Source: UBA6107 sp964459385 (lineage in GTDB: Bacteria; Chloroflexota; Anaerolineae; Anaerolineales; Anaerolineaceae). From it: a DNA stretch of 64,000 nt. The stretch lies in NCBI GenBank assembly GCA_964459385.1, contig CAYWLG010000007.1, positions 131,922 to 195,921 on the forward strand. The letters are read 5' to 3'. Below the pieces are notes generated by a model. That model was given only the letters and a program-made list of their open reading frames with translations, was not told the origin of the DNA and searched no databases. Below, piece after piece: positions 40,759 to 49,213 of the stretch. The translations under genes and the position numbers were made by a program. Position 1 is the stretch's first letter. Every line of letters begins with the position of its first letter.

Positions 40759-41898
40759 TTAGTGGGAAGTTTTGTTTACCTGCTTCATTAATTGCTGTGC
40801 GATCTGGCGGGCTGCCTGGGGTCGGGCCAGACTGCGGCTGGCTTCGGTGGTTTCGATCAACCGGTCGGGATGTTTGAGCCAATTCTTGATGACCGAAACA
40901 ACCATCGCCGGTTCGGGCGCCCACATGCCCGCCCCTTCGCCGATCACATAAAGCACATTGCCTTCTTCCTGGCCGGGCAGGCGGCTGTAAAGGATGATGG
41001 GCAGGCCGGAGATGAAGCCTTCGCTGATGGTGCCGGGGCCGGCCTTGGTAATGAGCACGTCGGCTGCGGCCATCAGTTCGGGCATGTTTTTCACAAAGCC
41101 GTAAATCTTGTGAGAGATGTTCCAGGTCTTGTTTTCCAGCTTTTCTTGCAGTCGCTGGTTGCGACCGGTCACAACGATGAGGTTGACCGGCAGTTTGGCC
41201 GCGTCAATGGCGTTGGCCGTGGCTTCGAGCGGCCCCATGCCTTCGCCCCCACCCACCAGCAGCAGGTTCAGCCCGTCTTCCGCCCAGCCGAGCGTTTTTC
41301 TGAGTTCGGCTTTATTGACCTGTGGGTTGCAGAAGCGATCATCCACCGGCAGACCACAAACGACGAGCTTTTCAGGGTCCACCCCCAACTCTTCACCGCG
41401 TTGTTTGGCAAGATCTGTGGGCACGATGATGAGATCGGCCTTGTTGTCGAACCAGAGCGCATGGGTGGAGACCATATCGGTGACCACGGTGACAAAGGGG
41501 ATATGTTTGCGGTGGGCCGGTTGACGGATGAGGGTGTTCATAAAGGGGTGCACCGAGATGACCAGATCGCAGGGGTGATCAGAGAGCAGGTTGCGTGTGG
41601 CTGCGAAGTAATAAGGGAAGGCAGCACGGGTGATCATTTTTACCTGGCGCTCACTGTTGGTAATGTGATAGCTCATGCCCCAGAGGGCGGAATTCTTCGA
41701 GAAAACCGGGTAGATCTCGGGGGCAAAGTTGAGCGGGGGCGGGGCATATTCCTTGAAGAAATCCACCATCTCGGCGCTGAACTGGCCGGGGAACTCCAAT
41801 TGGAGGGCTTCGATGATGGCTTCTACTGCGGCACGGTGCCCGCCGCCGGTATCTGAAAACAGGAAAAGCAAACGGGGAAGACTACTGGGTGGATTCAT
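40759..41898 (-). CDS. Glycolipid synthase-like glycosyltransferase (MGDG synthase/UgtP type)
   Basis: A 379-residue GT28-type GT-B enzyme. The N-terminus FLFSDTGGGHRAAVEAI is the MGDG-synthase signature, and the C-terminal donor site shows LLVGGGEGMG, ADVLITKAGPGTISEGFISGLPIILY and PGQEEGNVLYV. It should transfer a hexose to diacylglycerol at the membrane surface. An ATG at 41898 with GGAGAG upstream is chosen; it overlaps the end of the DUF951 gene by 17 bases. Confidence 0.88.
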   Translation of the reverse strand: MNPPSSLPRLLFLFSDTGGGHRAAVEAIIEALQLEFPGQFSAEMVDFFKEYAPPPLNFAPEIYPVFSKNSALWGMSYHITNSERQVKMITRAAFPYYFAATRNLLSDHPCDLVISVHPFMNTLIRQPAHRKHIPFVTVVTDMVSTHALWFDNKADLIIVPTDLAKQRGEELGVDPEKLVVCGLPVDDRFCNPQVNKAELRKTLGWAEDGLNLLLVGGGEGMGPLEATANAIDAAKLPVNLIVVTGRNQRLQEKLENKTWNISHKIYGFVKNMPELMAAADVLITKAGPGTISEGFISGLPIILYSRLPGQEEGNVLYVIGEGAGMWAPEPAMVVSVIKNWLKHPDRLIETTEASRSLARPQAARQIAQQLMKQVNKTSH

Positions 41899-42091
41899 CC
41901 TTTTTCTCTCCGGGAAGGTACGCTTTGACACGATGGGCCAGCTCGCGGCGCGAGAGCAGCACCCGGTGGCCGCACTTGAGGCACTCTAGGCCGATATCCG
42001 CTCCCAGGCGCACGATGCGCCATTCGTAACTGCCGCAGGGATGCGGCTTGCGCAGGCGTACCACATCGCCGATGTTAAGTTCGGGTAACAT
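41882..42091 (-). CDS. DUF951 family protein
   Basis: A 69-residue protein with the DUF951 pattern: NIGDVVRLRKPHPCGSYEW, then IVRLGADIGLECLKCGHRVLL. The four conserved cysteine/histidine positions suggest a small zinc-binding or nucleic-acid-binding fold. Its function is unknown. The start at MLPELN is chosen because the family begins there and a TATAAT box lies six bases upstream, as in other leaderless genes of this window; the longer upstream frame lacks support. Confidence 0.88.
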   Translation of the reverse strand: MLPELNIGDVVRLRKPHPCGSYEWRIVRLGADIGLECLKCGHRVLLSRRELAHRVKAYLPGEKKDESTQ

Positions 42092-42097
42092 GATGAG

Positions 42098-42125
42098 ATT
42101 ATATCCCATCATGTTATAATGCCAA
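42098..42125 (-). promoter_or_regulatory. DUF951 promoter, leaderless type
   Basis: On the minus strand TTGGCA (42120-42125), 16 bases, TATAAT (42098-42103), six bases, ATG. A divergent plus-strand TATAAT at 42115-42120 overlaps it and could serve the protease gene. Confidence 0.65.
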
Positions 42126-42152
42126 CAACCCGATTCAGGAAGGCTATGGGAA

Positions 42153-42794
42153 ATGCTCAACCTGGCACCTGACCAACTGATCTGCCGTGTGATCACCCTG
42201 GTGATCGCCTTTACCTTTCACGAGTTTGCCCATGCCTTCATCGCCGACCGTCTGGGCGATCTTACCCCGCGCGAAGCCGGGCGCCTTACACTAAATCCCC
42301 TGGTGCATCTGGATATTTTTGGCAGCCTGCTTTTGCTGGTGAGCGGGTTCGGCTGGGCCAAGCCCACGCCCATCAACCCGGCGGCGCTGCGCCAGAATTC
42401 ACGCTACGGCCTTTTGTGGGTGTCGCTTTCGGGCCCGCTTTCCAATTTCGTTTTGGCCGCGGCGGCTGCGATCCCGCTACGTTTGGGGTGGGTGACCCTC
42501 AGCGCACCAAGTGGAATTTTGCCCACGCTGGGTGAGTTTCTCTATGTGTTCATGATCATCAACTTATCCCTGATGGTCTTTAATCTGATCCCTTTGCCGC
42601 CTCTGGATGGGGAAAAGATCCTTACCTCGCTGCTGCCTGACAGTGCCGCAGAGGTCTACGCAAAAATTCAGCCCTATGGGCCAATTTTGTTCATCGTGGT
42701 ATTGTTCGTCGCTCCGCTGGCAGGTGTGGATGTGATCGGTTGGATCATGACCCCGCTGGTCACCGGGATGCGCAAACTTTTGATTGGAGTGTGA
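42153..42794 (+). CDS. Site-2 protease family membrane metallopeptidase (M50)
   Basis: A 213-residue compact S2P. The zinc site is HEFAH (His23, Glu24, His27) in the first helix, with the partner Asp152 in NLIPLPPLDGEK and the NPLVHLD motif at residues 48-54. There are about five to six membrane helices and no PDZ or CBS domain. It would cleave membrane-embedded substrates such as anti-sigma factors. AGGAAGG precedes the ATG. Confidence 0.92.
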   Translation: MLNLAPDQLICRVITLVIAFTFHEFAHAFIADRLGDLTPREAGRLTLNPLVHLDIFGSLLLLVSGFGWAKPTPINPAALRQNSRYGLLWVSLSGPLSNFVLAAAAAIPLRLGWVTLSAPSGILPTLGEFLYVFMIINLSLMVFNLIPLPPLDGEKILTSLLPDSAAEVYAKIQPYGPILFIVVLFVAPLAGVDVIGWIMTPLVTGMRKLLIGV

Positions 42795-42795
42795 C

Positions 42796-43782
42796 ATGGG
42801 CGCAAAAATTGCGGTAATCGGGCTGCATCAGCTCGGCCAATCGATCGGTCTGGCCATAAAGCAGTATGGCGACAAGGTCACTTTGGTGGGTTTTGACCCC
42901 GAACCGGCTCAAAACGACAAGGTGGCCAAGAAAGACATCTTTCAGCGCATCGAAAAAGACGGAGAGACCCTGCTCAACGGCACCGATCTGATCGTGCTAG
43001 CGGTACCGGCCGACGAAGTGCACCCCATGATCGTCTCGATCGCCAAATGGATCAAACCCGGCGCCTGCGTGATCGACACCTCCCTGCTGGTGCAGCATAT
43101 GGACGAATTCGCAGCGGCCACGCTGCCGGCTGAGAACTCGTTCATCACTGCCATTCCGGTCTTGAATCCGGCCTACTTGGACGAAAGCGGAGACGCGCTG
43201 GAAGAAGCCCACGCCGACCTGTTCAAGGGCGGGGCGCTCATCATTTGCAGCGGCATGACCACCCAGCCGGGTGTGATCAAAACGGTGGGCGATTTTGCCG
43301 AACTGCTGGGCGCGCATCCGTATTTTACCGATACTGATGAAGCGGCCGCTATTTTAACGAAGGTGGAACTGCTGCCCAAGCTGGCGGCCGCCGTCTTTTT
43401 GAATCAGTCCGTGGCCGGCAAGATCCATAACGACAGTCACCGGTTGGCCGACAAGGCCTTTCTGCACAGTACAAAGACCATTGAAAACCTGCACGAGATA
43501 GAGGAATTCGGCAAATCGTTCTTGCAGAACCGCGAATCTTCGCTGCAGAGCATCGACAAAATGATCGAAACGCTTATGCAGGTGCGCGAGTGGATCGAAG
43601 CCAACGATGCGGCGGCGCTGCAAGCCTTCTTTGCCTCGGCGCAGTCCAGCCGTGCAGACTGGCTGGAGTACAAACGTTCGCTCGACTGGAGCACCCCGAG
43701 CGGATCTGCCAAGGCAGAAAAACGCGAAGTGGCCGGGCATATTCCCTGGTTCGGCAACTTTGGTGAGAAGAAACGGGATTAA
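42796..43782 (+). CDS. Prephenate/arogenate dehydrogenase-like NAD-binding protein
   Basis: A 328-residue protein with an N-terminal Rossmann fold (IAVIGLHQLGQSIGLAI, DLIVLAVPADEV, ACVIDTSLL) and a helical C-terminal domain, the architecture of TyrA-like dehydrogenases. The substrate motif HPMFGP of prephenate dehydrogenases is replaced by NPAYLDES, so another substrate or a regulatory role is likely. The ATG at 42796 follows GGAG with six-base spacing and starts directly after the protease stop. Its stop overlaps the next start by one base (TAATG). Confidence 0.75.
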   Translation: MGAKIAVIGLHQLGQSIGLAIKQYGDKVTLVGFDPEPAQNDKVAKKDIFQRIEKDGETLLNGTDLIVLAVPADEVHPMIVSIAKWIKPGACVIDTSLLVQHMDEFAAATLPAENSFITAIPVLNPAYLDESGDALEEAHADLFKGGALIICSGMTTQPGVIKTVGDFAELLGAHPYFTDTDEAAAILTKVELLPKLAAAVFLNQSVAGKIHNDSHRLADKAFLHSTKTIENLHEIEEFGKSFLQNRESSLQSIDKMIETLMQVREWIEANDAAALQAFFASAQSSRADWLEYKRSLDWSTPSGSAKAEKREVAGHIPWFGNFGEKKRD

Positions 43783-45182
43783 TGGCCTATTACTGTTATC
43801 TGCTCGAATGCGCCGATGGCAGTTATTACACCGGCTGGACGCTTGACCCGGCGCGGCGAGAGAAACAACATAACAGCGGACGCGGTGCAAAGTACACCAA
43901 ATTTCACCGCCCCGTCAAACTGGTCTATGTCGAAGAGCAACCGGATCGAACGGTTGCCATGCGGCGTGAGCGCGAATTAAAGAAGTTGACCCACAAACAA
44001 AAGGCCGTACTGGCACATTCTTATCACGGGCAGGTTGGTATGTCAGATCAAACAGAACAAAACAAGATCAAAGTTCTTTCTCCGGGACGTGTCAACTTGC
44101 TGGGGGAGCACGTCGATTACAACGATGGATTGGTGCTGCCCGCCGCCATCGATAAGGAAGTGGTGATCGAGGCCGTTCCACTGGCGGATGGGGTCATTCG
44201 CATCCGCGCGTGCGATCTGAATGAAGAAGTTGAAATGACCCTGGCCACGATCGAAAAGAAACAGGACGTAAACGGCCAGCCTCTGCCGGGCTGGGCACTT
44301 TACCCGGCCGGAGTGGCACATGTGCTGCGCAAGTATCTCTTGGATGTGAATGGCGTGGCCGCTGAGTTCAGTTCCAATTTGCCCATCGGGGCCGGCTTGA
44401 GCAGTTCTGCGGCGGTGGAAGTGGGCTTTGCCGTTTTATGGGAAAAACTGGGCGGCTGGACGATCGACCGCATGACCCTGGCGCAGTTCTGCCAGGAGGC
44501 CGAGGTGCGGTATGTGGGCGTCAACTGCGGCTTGATGGATCAGTTCGCCTGCGCCAACGGGGTGAAAGATCATGCCCTCTTGCTGGATACGCGCTCGCTC
44601 GACTGGCGTCCGGTGAAATTACCGGCCGGCACCTGCATCGTGGTGGCCGATTCGGGCGTGCGTCACAGTCTGGTGACCTCCGAGTACAACACGCGCCACG
44701 AAGAGTGCAACGATGCGGTGCGCATTTTGAAGAAGCAGAACGCCTCGATCAAAGCCCTGCGCGATGCCAGTTTGGACGACCTCGAAGCCGTCCGGGGCAA
44801 AATGAGTGATGCCGTCTACCGGCGCGCCAAACACGTGATCAGCGAGGTGACGCGTGTCTTCAAAGCGGTGGAACTGCTGGATCAGGGCGATGGGGAAGGA
44901 TTTGGCCGATTAATGGTGGAGACGCATGCGTCTTTGCGCGATGATTATGAGGTAAGCTGCAAAGAAGCCGATCTATTGGTTGATCTGGCCATGAAACTCC
45001 CCGGCTGCCTGGGGGCACGCATCACCGGGGGCGGGTTTGGGGGCTGCACGGTCAATTTGGTGAAAGAGGCGTTTGTAGACGCCTTTATCGCGCGGCTGCA
45101 CGAAGATTATATGAAATCGGGTGGGCCGGATACGCTCATCTTTCAAAGCCATGCCGAAGATGGCGCCCGGGTGGTCGCTTAA
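43782..45182 (+). CDS. galK: GIY-YIG (UPF0213-type) domain fused to galactokinase
   Basis: A single uninterrupted 466-codon frame. Residues 1-82 are a complete GIY-YIG domain of the YhbQ/UPF0213 group (YYCYLLECADGSYYTGWT, KQHNSGRGAKYT, ELKKLTHKQK). Residues 87-466 are a full galactokinase: SPGRVNLLGEHVDYNDG (100-116), the ATP loop LPIGAGLSSSAA, VADSGVRHSLV, and ITGGGFGGCTVNLV. The joint is short and holds an ATG (44040) with only a weak ribosome site, so either a fused enzyme or internal initiation of a separate galactokinase is possible. Galactokinase phosphorylates galactose in the Leloir pathway; no galT or galE-like partner is adjacent. Confidence 0.88.
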   Translation: MAYYCYLLECADGSYYTGWTLDPARREKQHNSGRGAKYTKFHRPVKLVYVEEQPDRTVAMRRERELKKLTHKQKAVLAHSYHGQVGMSDQTEQNKIKVLSPGRVNLLGEHVDYNDGLVLPAAIDKEVVIEAVPLADGVIRIRACDLNEEVEMTLATIEKKQDVNGQPLPGWALYPAGVAHVLRKYLLDVNGVAAEFSSNLPIGAGLSSSAAVEVGFAVLWEKLGGWTIDRMTLAQFCQEAEVRYVGVNCGLMDQFACANGVKDHALLLDTRSLDWRPVKLPAGTCIVVADSGVRHSLVTSEYNTRHEECNDAVRILKKQNASIKALRDASLDDLEAVRGKMSDAVYRRAKHVISEVTRVFKAVELLDQGDGEGFGRLMVETHASLRDDYEVSCKEADLLVDLAMKLPGCLGARITGGGFGGCTVNLVKEAFVDAFIARLHEDYMKSGGPDTLIFQSHAEDGARVVA

Positions 45183-45190
45183 AACGAAAC

Positions 45191-45217
45191 GAGAGGAGCA
45201 AACGCTCCTCTCGCCTT
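45191..45217. terminator. Bidirectional terminator
   Basis: A perfect 9-bp stem GAGAGGAGC / GCTCCTCTC with tail GCCTTTTT on the plus strand and CGTTTCGTTTT on the minus strand. It separates the convergent galactokinase and phosphoribosyltransferase genes. Confidence 0.85.
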
Positions 45218-45232
45218 TTTGATACGGGAAAT

Positions 45233-45784
45233 TTAGTCGCAGAAAACGGGCAAATGGCCGAGCGAGATAATGCCGGCCCATTTGGCCTCTTCGCCTTCGG
45301 TGAAGATGGCAGCTTCGGCGCTGATCTTGCTGCCGGCTTTTTCAACGATCTGGCGCATGGCCTGCAGGGTGGAACCGGTGCTGATGACATCGTCCACGAT
45401 GACTACGTTCTTGCCCTGCATCAGACTGAGGTCTTTCTCATCAAGGAAGAGCGTCTGCGGTTTGCCGGTGGTGATGGACAGGGTCTCGTGCTGCAAGGCG
45501 TTGCCCATGTAGGGCTTGTAGGCTTTACGCAAGATCGCGTAAGGCTTTTTCATTTCCACAGAGAGGGCGTAGGCCAGGGGAATGCTCTTGGCTTCGGCGG
45601 TGACCAGCACATCACAGGGTGTGTCGGCCAGTTTCTCGGCCAGGGCTTTGGCACAGGCCTGGGTCAGTTCGGTGTCGCCCAGAATGTTCAAAATGGCGAT
45701 GCGCAGGCCCGGCTTGATCTCGAAAAGTGTCAACTCGCGGTGGACACCGGCAATATCAACTGGATAAGTAGCTCGATTTTCCAT
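45233..45784 (-). CDS. Purine phosphoribosyltransferase-like protein
   Basis: A 183-residue type I phosphoribosyltransferase. The PRPP loop reads VVIVDDVISTGSTL, and the DVLVTAEAKSIPLAYALS stretch fits adenine/xanthine-type salvage enzymes. The insert KAYKPYMGNALQHETLSITT may define the base specificity, which I cannot assign. The ATG at 45784 is preceded by CGGAGTAAAG; a much longer frame upstream is unsupported. Confidence 0.87.
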   Translation of the reverse strand: MENRATYPVDIAGVHRELTLFEIKPGLRIAILNILGDTELTQACAKALAEKLADTPCDVLVTAEAKSIPLAYALSVEMKKPYAILRKAYKPYMGNALQHETLSITTGKPQTLFLDEKDLSLMQGKNVVIVDDVISTGSTLQAMRQIVEKAGSKISAEAAIFTEGEEAKWAGIISLGHLPVFCD

Positions 45785-46210
45785 CTCTTTACTCCGTGGG
45801 AATGCTTTTTGATCCAACCCAGCAAGTTTATCACAAATTATGGGGATGTTTAGACAAAGATGAGTGAAGGGTGTTGATATAACCTTGTCCAGCATGGCAG
45901 CAAAATGATCTGCACTTAAATGCAAGATCCTCGCACTCCGGTTTATGCGAGGATCTTATGGGGGAGGTTATTCAACCTCAGGGTGATTATGGTAAAATCA
46001 TCGAGAGCCGGGGACGCCGACCCCGGCTCTCATTTCCAAGGAGGAGAAGAAGAGAAGTCGCCCTGTGAATATATTACGACTAATCCAATTTTCTTACTTG
46101 ACTATTACCCTACGCTAACCCTACGATTTTCGTGGATCTCTTATCAATTTAGTCGGTATTTGTACACAGTATTTTGACATTCCTTTTTCTATTGCAATCG
46201 AAAGCGAACC
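45785..46210. other. Intergenic region with two strong hairpins
   Basis: No gene is supported. A perfect 12-bp hairpin (AAGATCCTCGCA and its complement, 45924-45957) and a perfect 11-bp GC-rich hairpin (GAGAGCCGGGG and its complement, 46003-46031) lie here. A TAAAAT box (45993-45998) sits just before the second, and an AAGGAGGAG sequence (46038-46046) follows it without a start codon at normal spacing. This may be a structured leader for ogt. Confidence 0.5.
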
Positions 46211-46729
46211 ATGAACTCATTTGTGAAACCCTGTGGTGCCCGTGCTGAGAACACCCCGATTGGTGTCGTGGAAGTATTTGCCGGGATGCTGGGTGTGACC
46301 GGGGTGAACCTGGCCGGACGCCCGCGTAAAGATGAAAAGCCCCGGCCGGTGGTCGCCCACCCGGATGCCGAAGCTGCCCTGGCGCAGATCTTGGAATATT
46401 TGGCCGGCAAGCGGAAGATATTTGCGCTTAAGTTGGATTGGTCGGCCATGAAGCCGTTTCAACATCGGGTGTTACAACGGGCCCTGGTGATTCCGTATGG
46501 CGAGGTCATGACCTACGGCCAGATCGCCACGGAGTTTAGCTCGCCTGCAGCCAGCCGCGCTGTGGGCGGTGCACTGGGAAGCAACCCCATGCCGATCCTC
46601 ATTCCCTGCCACCGCGTGGTGGCATCTGACGGGCGCCTGACAGGCTTTTCGGCCGCCGACGGCATCCGCACCAAGCAATGGCTGCTCGAATTGGAGGGAC
46701 GGCAAGTTGTCAACGAAAGATTGGTTTAA
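46211..46729 (+). CDS. ogt: Methylated-DNA--protein-cysteine methyltransferase-like protein
   Basis: A 172-residue O6-alkylguanine-DNA alkyltransferase. The acceptor Cys is in LIPCHRVVASDGRLTGF, preceded by the DNA-binding helix segment YGQIATEFSSPAASRAVGGALGSNP. It transfers the alkyl group from O6-methylguanine to itself in a suicide reaction. The 3' end overlaps the EamA gene by 23 bases. Confidence 0.95.
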   Translation: MNSFVKPCGARAENTPIGVVEVFAGMLGVTGVNLAGRPRKDEKPRPVVAHPDAEAALAQILEYLAGKRKIFALKLDWSAMKPFQHRVLQRALVIPYGEVMTYGQIATEFSSPAASRAVGGALGSNPMPILIPCHRVVASDGRLTGFSAADGIRTKQWLLELEGRQVVNERLV

Positions 46730-47627
46730 GTTTCTCTTTTTGGGCTTCGTTTGGGGCTCTTCGTTTTTATTTATCAAATTGTCGGTGGCAGAGGTCAGTC
46801 CGCTTGTGCTGGTCATGTTCCGCACCGGTTTTGCCTTTTTAGGCCTGCTGGTGGTGAGCTTCTTTCTGCGCCCCAAGTTTAAACGCGCAGACCTGTGGAA
46901 GTACCTCATTTTGGGCTTGTTCAATGTAGCCATTCCCTTCGTGATGATCTCATGGGCAGAAACGCACATCTCTTCGGGGATGGCGGCCATTCTCAATTCT
47001 ACTGTGCCGTTGTTCACCATTTTATTGGCGCCACTCTTTCTGGCAGAAGAGAAATTCACGCTGCAAACCCTGATGGGGCTGGTGATCGGTTTCGGCGGGG
47101 TTATTGTGCTGGCATCCAACCAGTTGGGCGGGAGTGACGAACAAGGCAGTTTGGGCATCATTGGCATGCTGGTGGCGGCCAGTTTTTACGCCGGCAGCGG
47201 CATCTTTGCCCGCATCATGACCCGTGGCATGCGCCCCGAAACGCAGGCCGTTGGTCAGATGGCTTCTGCCTTTGCATTTGTTTTGCCCACCACGTTGATC
47301 GTGGAGTCCCCGCTGCATTTGCCTGTGCTGCCGCTGACGATCGGCTCTTTGTTGTGGTTGGGCATTATGGGCTCCTGCGTATCCACACTGGTGTGGTTCT
47401 CACTGCTCAATTCGGTAGGGCCGACCCGCACCAGCATGACCACCTACATGTTCCCTCTGGTGGGCGTGCTGCTGGGCTGGATCGTTTTGAAGGAAGTGCC
47501 CGATTGGCGTTTGGTGGTGGGCGGCATTTTGGTGATCGCCGCTGTTGTCATCGTCAACACGCGCAAAACTGCCCCACTTGTTCAAGTGGTTCAATCAGAA
47601 GAAAAGATGGAAGGTGAAGATGCCTGA
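46707..47627 (+). CDS. EamA/DMT-family transporter
   Basis: A 306-residue transporter with ten predicted helices in two EamA repeats (FVWGSSFLFIKLSVAEVSP and ETHISSGMAAILNSTVPLF in the first, GILVIAAVVIVN at the end of the second). Drug/metabolite export or import cannot be specified. TTG is the likely start, since GGAGGG lies eight bases before it. It overlaps both ogt and era, so the three are coupled. Confidence 0.9.
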   Translation: MSTKDWFKFLFLGFVWGSSFLFIKLSVAEVSPLVLVMFRTGFAFLGLLVVSFFLRPKFKRADLWKYLILGLFNVAIPFVMISWAETHISSGMAAILNSTVPLFTILLAPLFLAEEKFTLQTLMGLVIGFGGVIVLASNQLGGSDEQGSLGIIGMLVAASFYAGSGIFARIMTRGMRPETQAVGQMASAFAFVLPTTLIVESPLHLPVLPLTIGSLLWLGIMGSCVSTLVWFSLLNSVGPTRTSMTTYMFPLVGVLLGWIVLKEVPDWRLVVGGILVIAAVVIVNTRKTAPLVQVVQSEEKMEGEDA

Positions 47628-48540
47628 GAGTGAGACGCAAATGAAAGCCGGTTACGTAGCTGTGATCGGCCGCCCGAATGTGGGCAAATCAACCCTCATC
47701 AACAATCTGTTGGAGCAAAAGATCGCGGCTGTTTCACCCAAACCGCAAACGACCCGGCGTCGCCAGTTGGGCATTCTCACCAATGAGAGCATGCAGGCAG
47801 TCTTTGTAGATACCCCCGGGATTCACAAGGCGCAGCACAAGCTGGGCGACTATATGAACGATGAAGCGCTCGACAGCATTTCGGATGCTGACATGGTGCT
47901 GTGGCTGCTGGCCACCGATGAACCTTTCACTGCCGAAGACAGAACCATTGGCGAAAAACTGCACACCATTCGCCGTCTGCCGCCGGTCTATGTGGTGCTC
48001 ACCAAGGTAGACCTGGTAAATGAAGAAAGCCTCGAAGCAGCGCGCAAAGCGGCACTGGAACTTTACCCTGCCAAAGATATGTTGGAAGTTTCTTCCTTCA
48101 ATAAAAAGGGGTTCGATCAATTGCTGGCGACCATCCATGAAGTGCTGCCGGTTGGTGAGCCATTCTTTGATGAAGACACGGTCACCGATTATTACGAAAA
48201 AGACATCGCCGCCGAACTGATCCGTGAATCGGCCCTCTATTTCTTGCGCGACGAAGTACCTCACTGCCTGGCGGTGCGCATTGATGAATACGCCGAGCGC
48301 AGTGAAGAAAAAGCCTTTATCGAGGCCACCTTCTTTGTGGAGCGCGACTCGCAAAAAGGGATCGTCATCGGGCAGGGAGGCGAGATGCTCAAAAAGATTG
48401 GCACCCGCGCCCGCCAGGAGATCGAATCCATGAGCGGACGGCAGATCTTCTTGAGTTTGCGGGTCAAGGTGAACAAGAATTGGCGCAACAGCCCGGAGGC
48501 ACTTCATCTGCTGGGCTACGAAAAGGAGAAACCCCAATGA
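47620..48540 (+). CDS. era: GTPase Era
   Basis: A 306-residue essential GTPase that binds 16S rRNA during 30S maturation. The G-motifs are GRPNVGKSTL (G1), the TTRRRQ switch region (G2), DTPG (G3), TKVD (G4) and a VSSF-type G5. The C-terminal KH domain has IRESALYFLRDEVPH and GIVIGQGGEMLKKIGTRAR. The ATG at 47620 is chosen for its GAAGGTG site and family length. Confidence 0.97.
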   Translation: MPESETQMKAGYVAVIGRPNVGKSTLINNLLEQKIAAVSPKPQTTRRRQLGILTNESMQAVFVDTPGIHKAQHKLGDYMNDEALDSISDADMVLWLLATDEPFTAEDRTIGEKLHTIRRLPPVYVVLTKVDLVNEESLEAARKAALELYPAKDMLEVSSFNKKGFDQLLATIHEVLPVGEPFFDEDTVTDYYEKDIAAELIRESALYFLRDEVPHCLAVRIDEYAERSEEKAFIEATFFVERDSQKGIVIGQGGEMLKKIGTRARQEIESMSGRQIFLSLRVKVNKNWRNSPEALHLLGYEKEKPQ

Positions 48541-49211
48541 GCTTTCTCTGGAGCTTCTACGCAGCCATCCTTTTTGCCCTGCTCGATTGGTATGCCGCCT
48601 GGAAAGAGAATCGTGTTTTATTAATAGTGGCCAAACCGGCCACTTTGCTTTTTGTCATCCTCTGGTCGCTTCAAGTGAGCGGCTGGCAGGGGGTGATGCT
48701 GTGGTTTGGCCTGGGACTGGTGCTCTCGCTGGGTGGAGATATTGCCCTGCTCTTCCCGCCGCGCTATTTTATCGTTGGGCTGGGGTTCTTTTTGCTGGCC
48801 CACGTCGCCTTTATTGTGGGATTTAATTATCAATTACCGCCCTCGTCGTGGATGGCGCTTTTTGTGGCCGTGATCGTGGGCATCAGCGGGGCGCGCATTC
48901 TGCGCGTCGTGCGCGCGGGCATTGCCAGATTGCCGGCACCGCAGAAGATGATGCGCGCTTCATTGGCCTATGGCCTGGCCCTTTCGCTGATGTTTCTCTC
49001 GGCTCTGCTGACCTTCTTCAACCCGGTCTGGAGCCAGAGCGCGGCGCTGGTTTCTGCAATCGGGGCGGGCTGCTTCTTCCTCTCGGACACTTCTTTGGCC
49101 TATGATCGCTTCGTACAAAAAATTCCCCATGGCAGGTTTTGGGTGCACGTCACCTACCATCTGGGAATTTTGGGTATCCTCACCGGGGCAATGCTGCATT
49201 TTGTAAAATAG
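48537..49211 (+). CDS. Lysoplasmalogenase (YhhN/TMEM86 family)
   Basis: A 224-residue membrane protein with about seven to eight helices. The YhhN signature residues are seen in KPATLLFVILW, GDIALLFPPRYFIVGLGFFLLAH and GCFFLSDTSLAYDRF. Family members hydrolyse the vinyl-ether bond of lysoplasmalogens; plasmalogens occur in anaerobes, which fits the presumed lifestyle. Its ATG overlaps the era stop (ATGA). Confidence 0.87.
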   Translation: MSFLWSFYAAILFALLDWYAAWKENRVLLIVAKPATLLFVILWSLQVSGWQGVMLWFGLGLVLSLGGDIALLFPPRYFIVGLGFFLLAHVAFIVGFNYQLPPSSWMALFVAVIVGISGARILRVVRAGIARLPAPQKMMRASLAYGLALSLMFLSALLTFFNPVWSQSAALVSAIGAGCFFLSDTSLAYDRFVQKIPHGRFWVHVTYHLGILGILTGAMLHFVK

Positions 49212-49213
49212 GG

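Noticed and set aside
40792..41856. 354-codon plus-strand frame over the glycolipid synthase-like gene
   Set aside because: Antisense shadow; the minus-strand protein has the full GT28 signature.
46065..46118. A 17-codon GTG-initiated frame after the AAGGAGGAG sequence
   Set aside because: The start is about 20 bases from the ribosome site, and the peptide has no recognisable feature.
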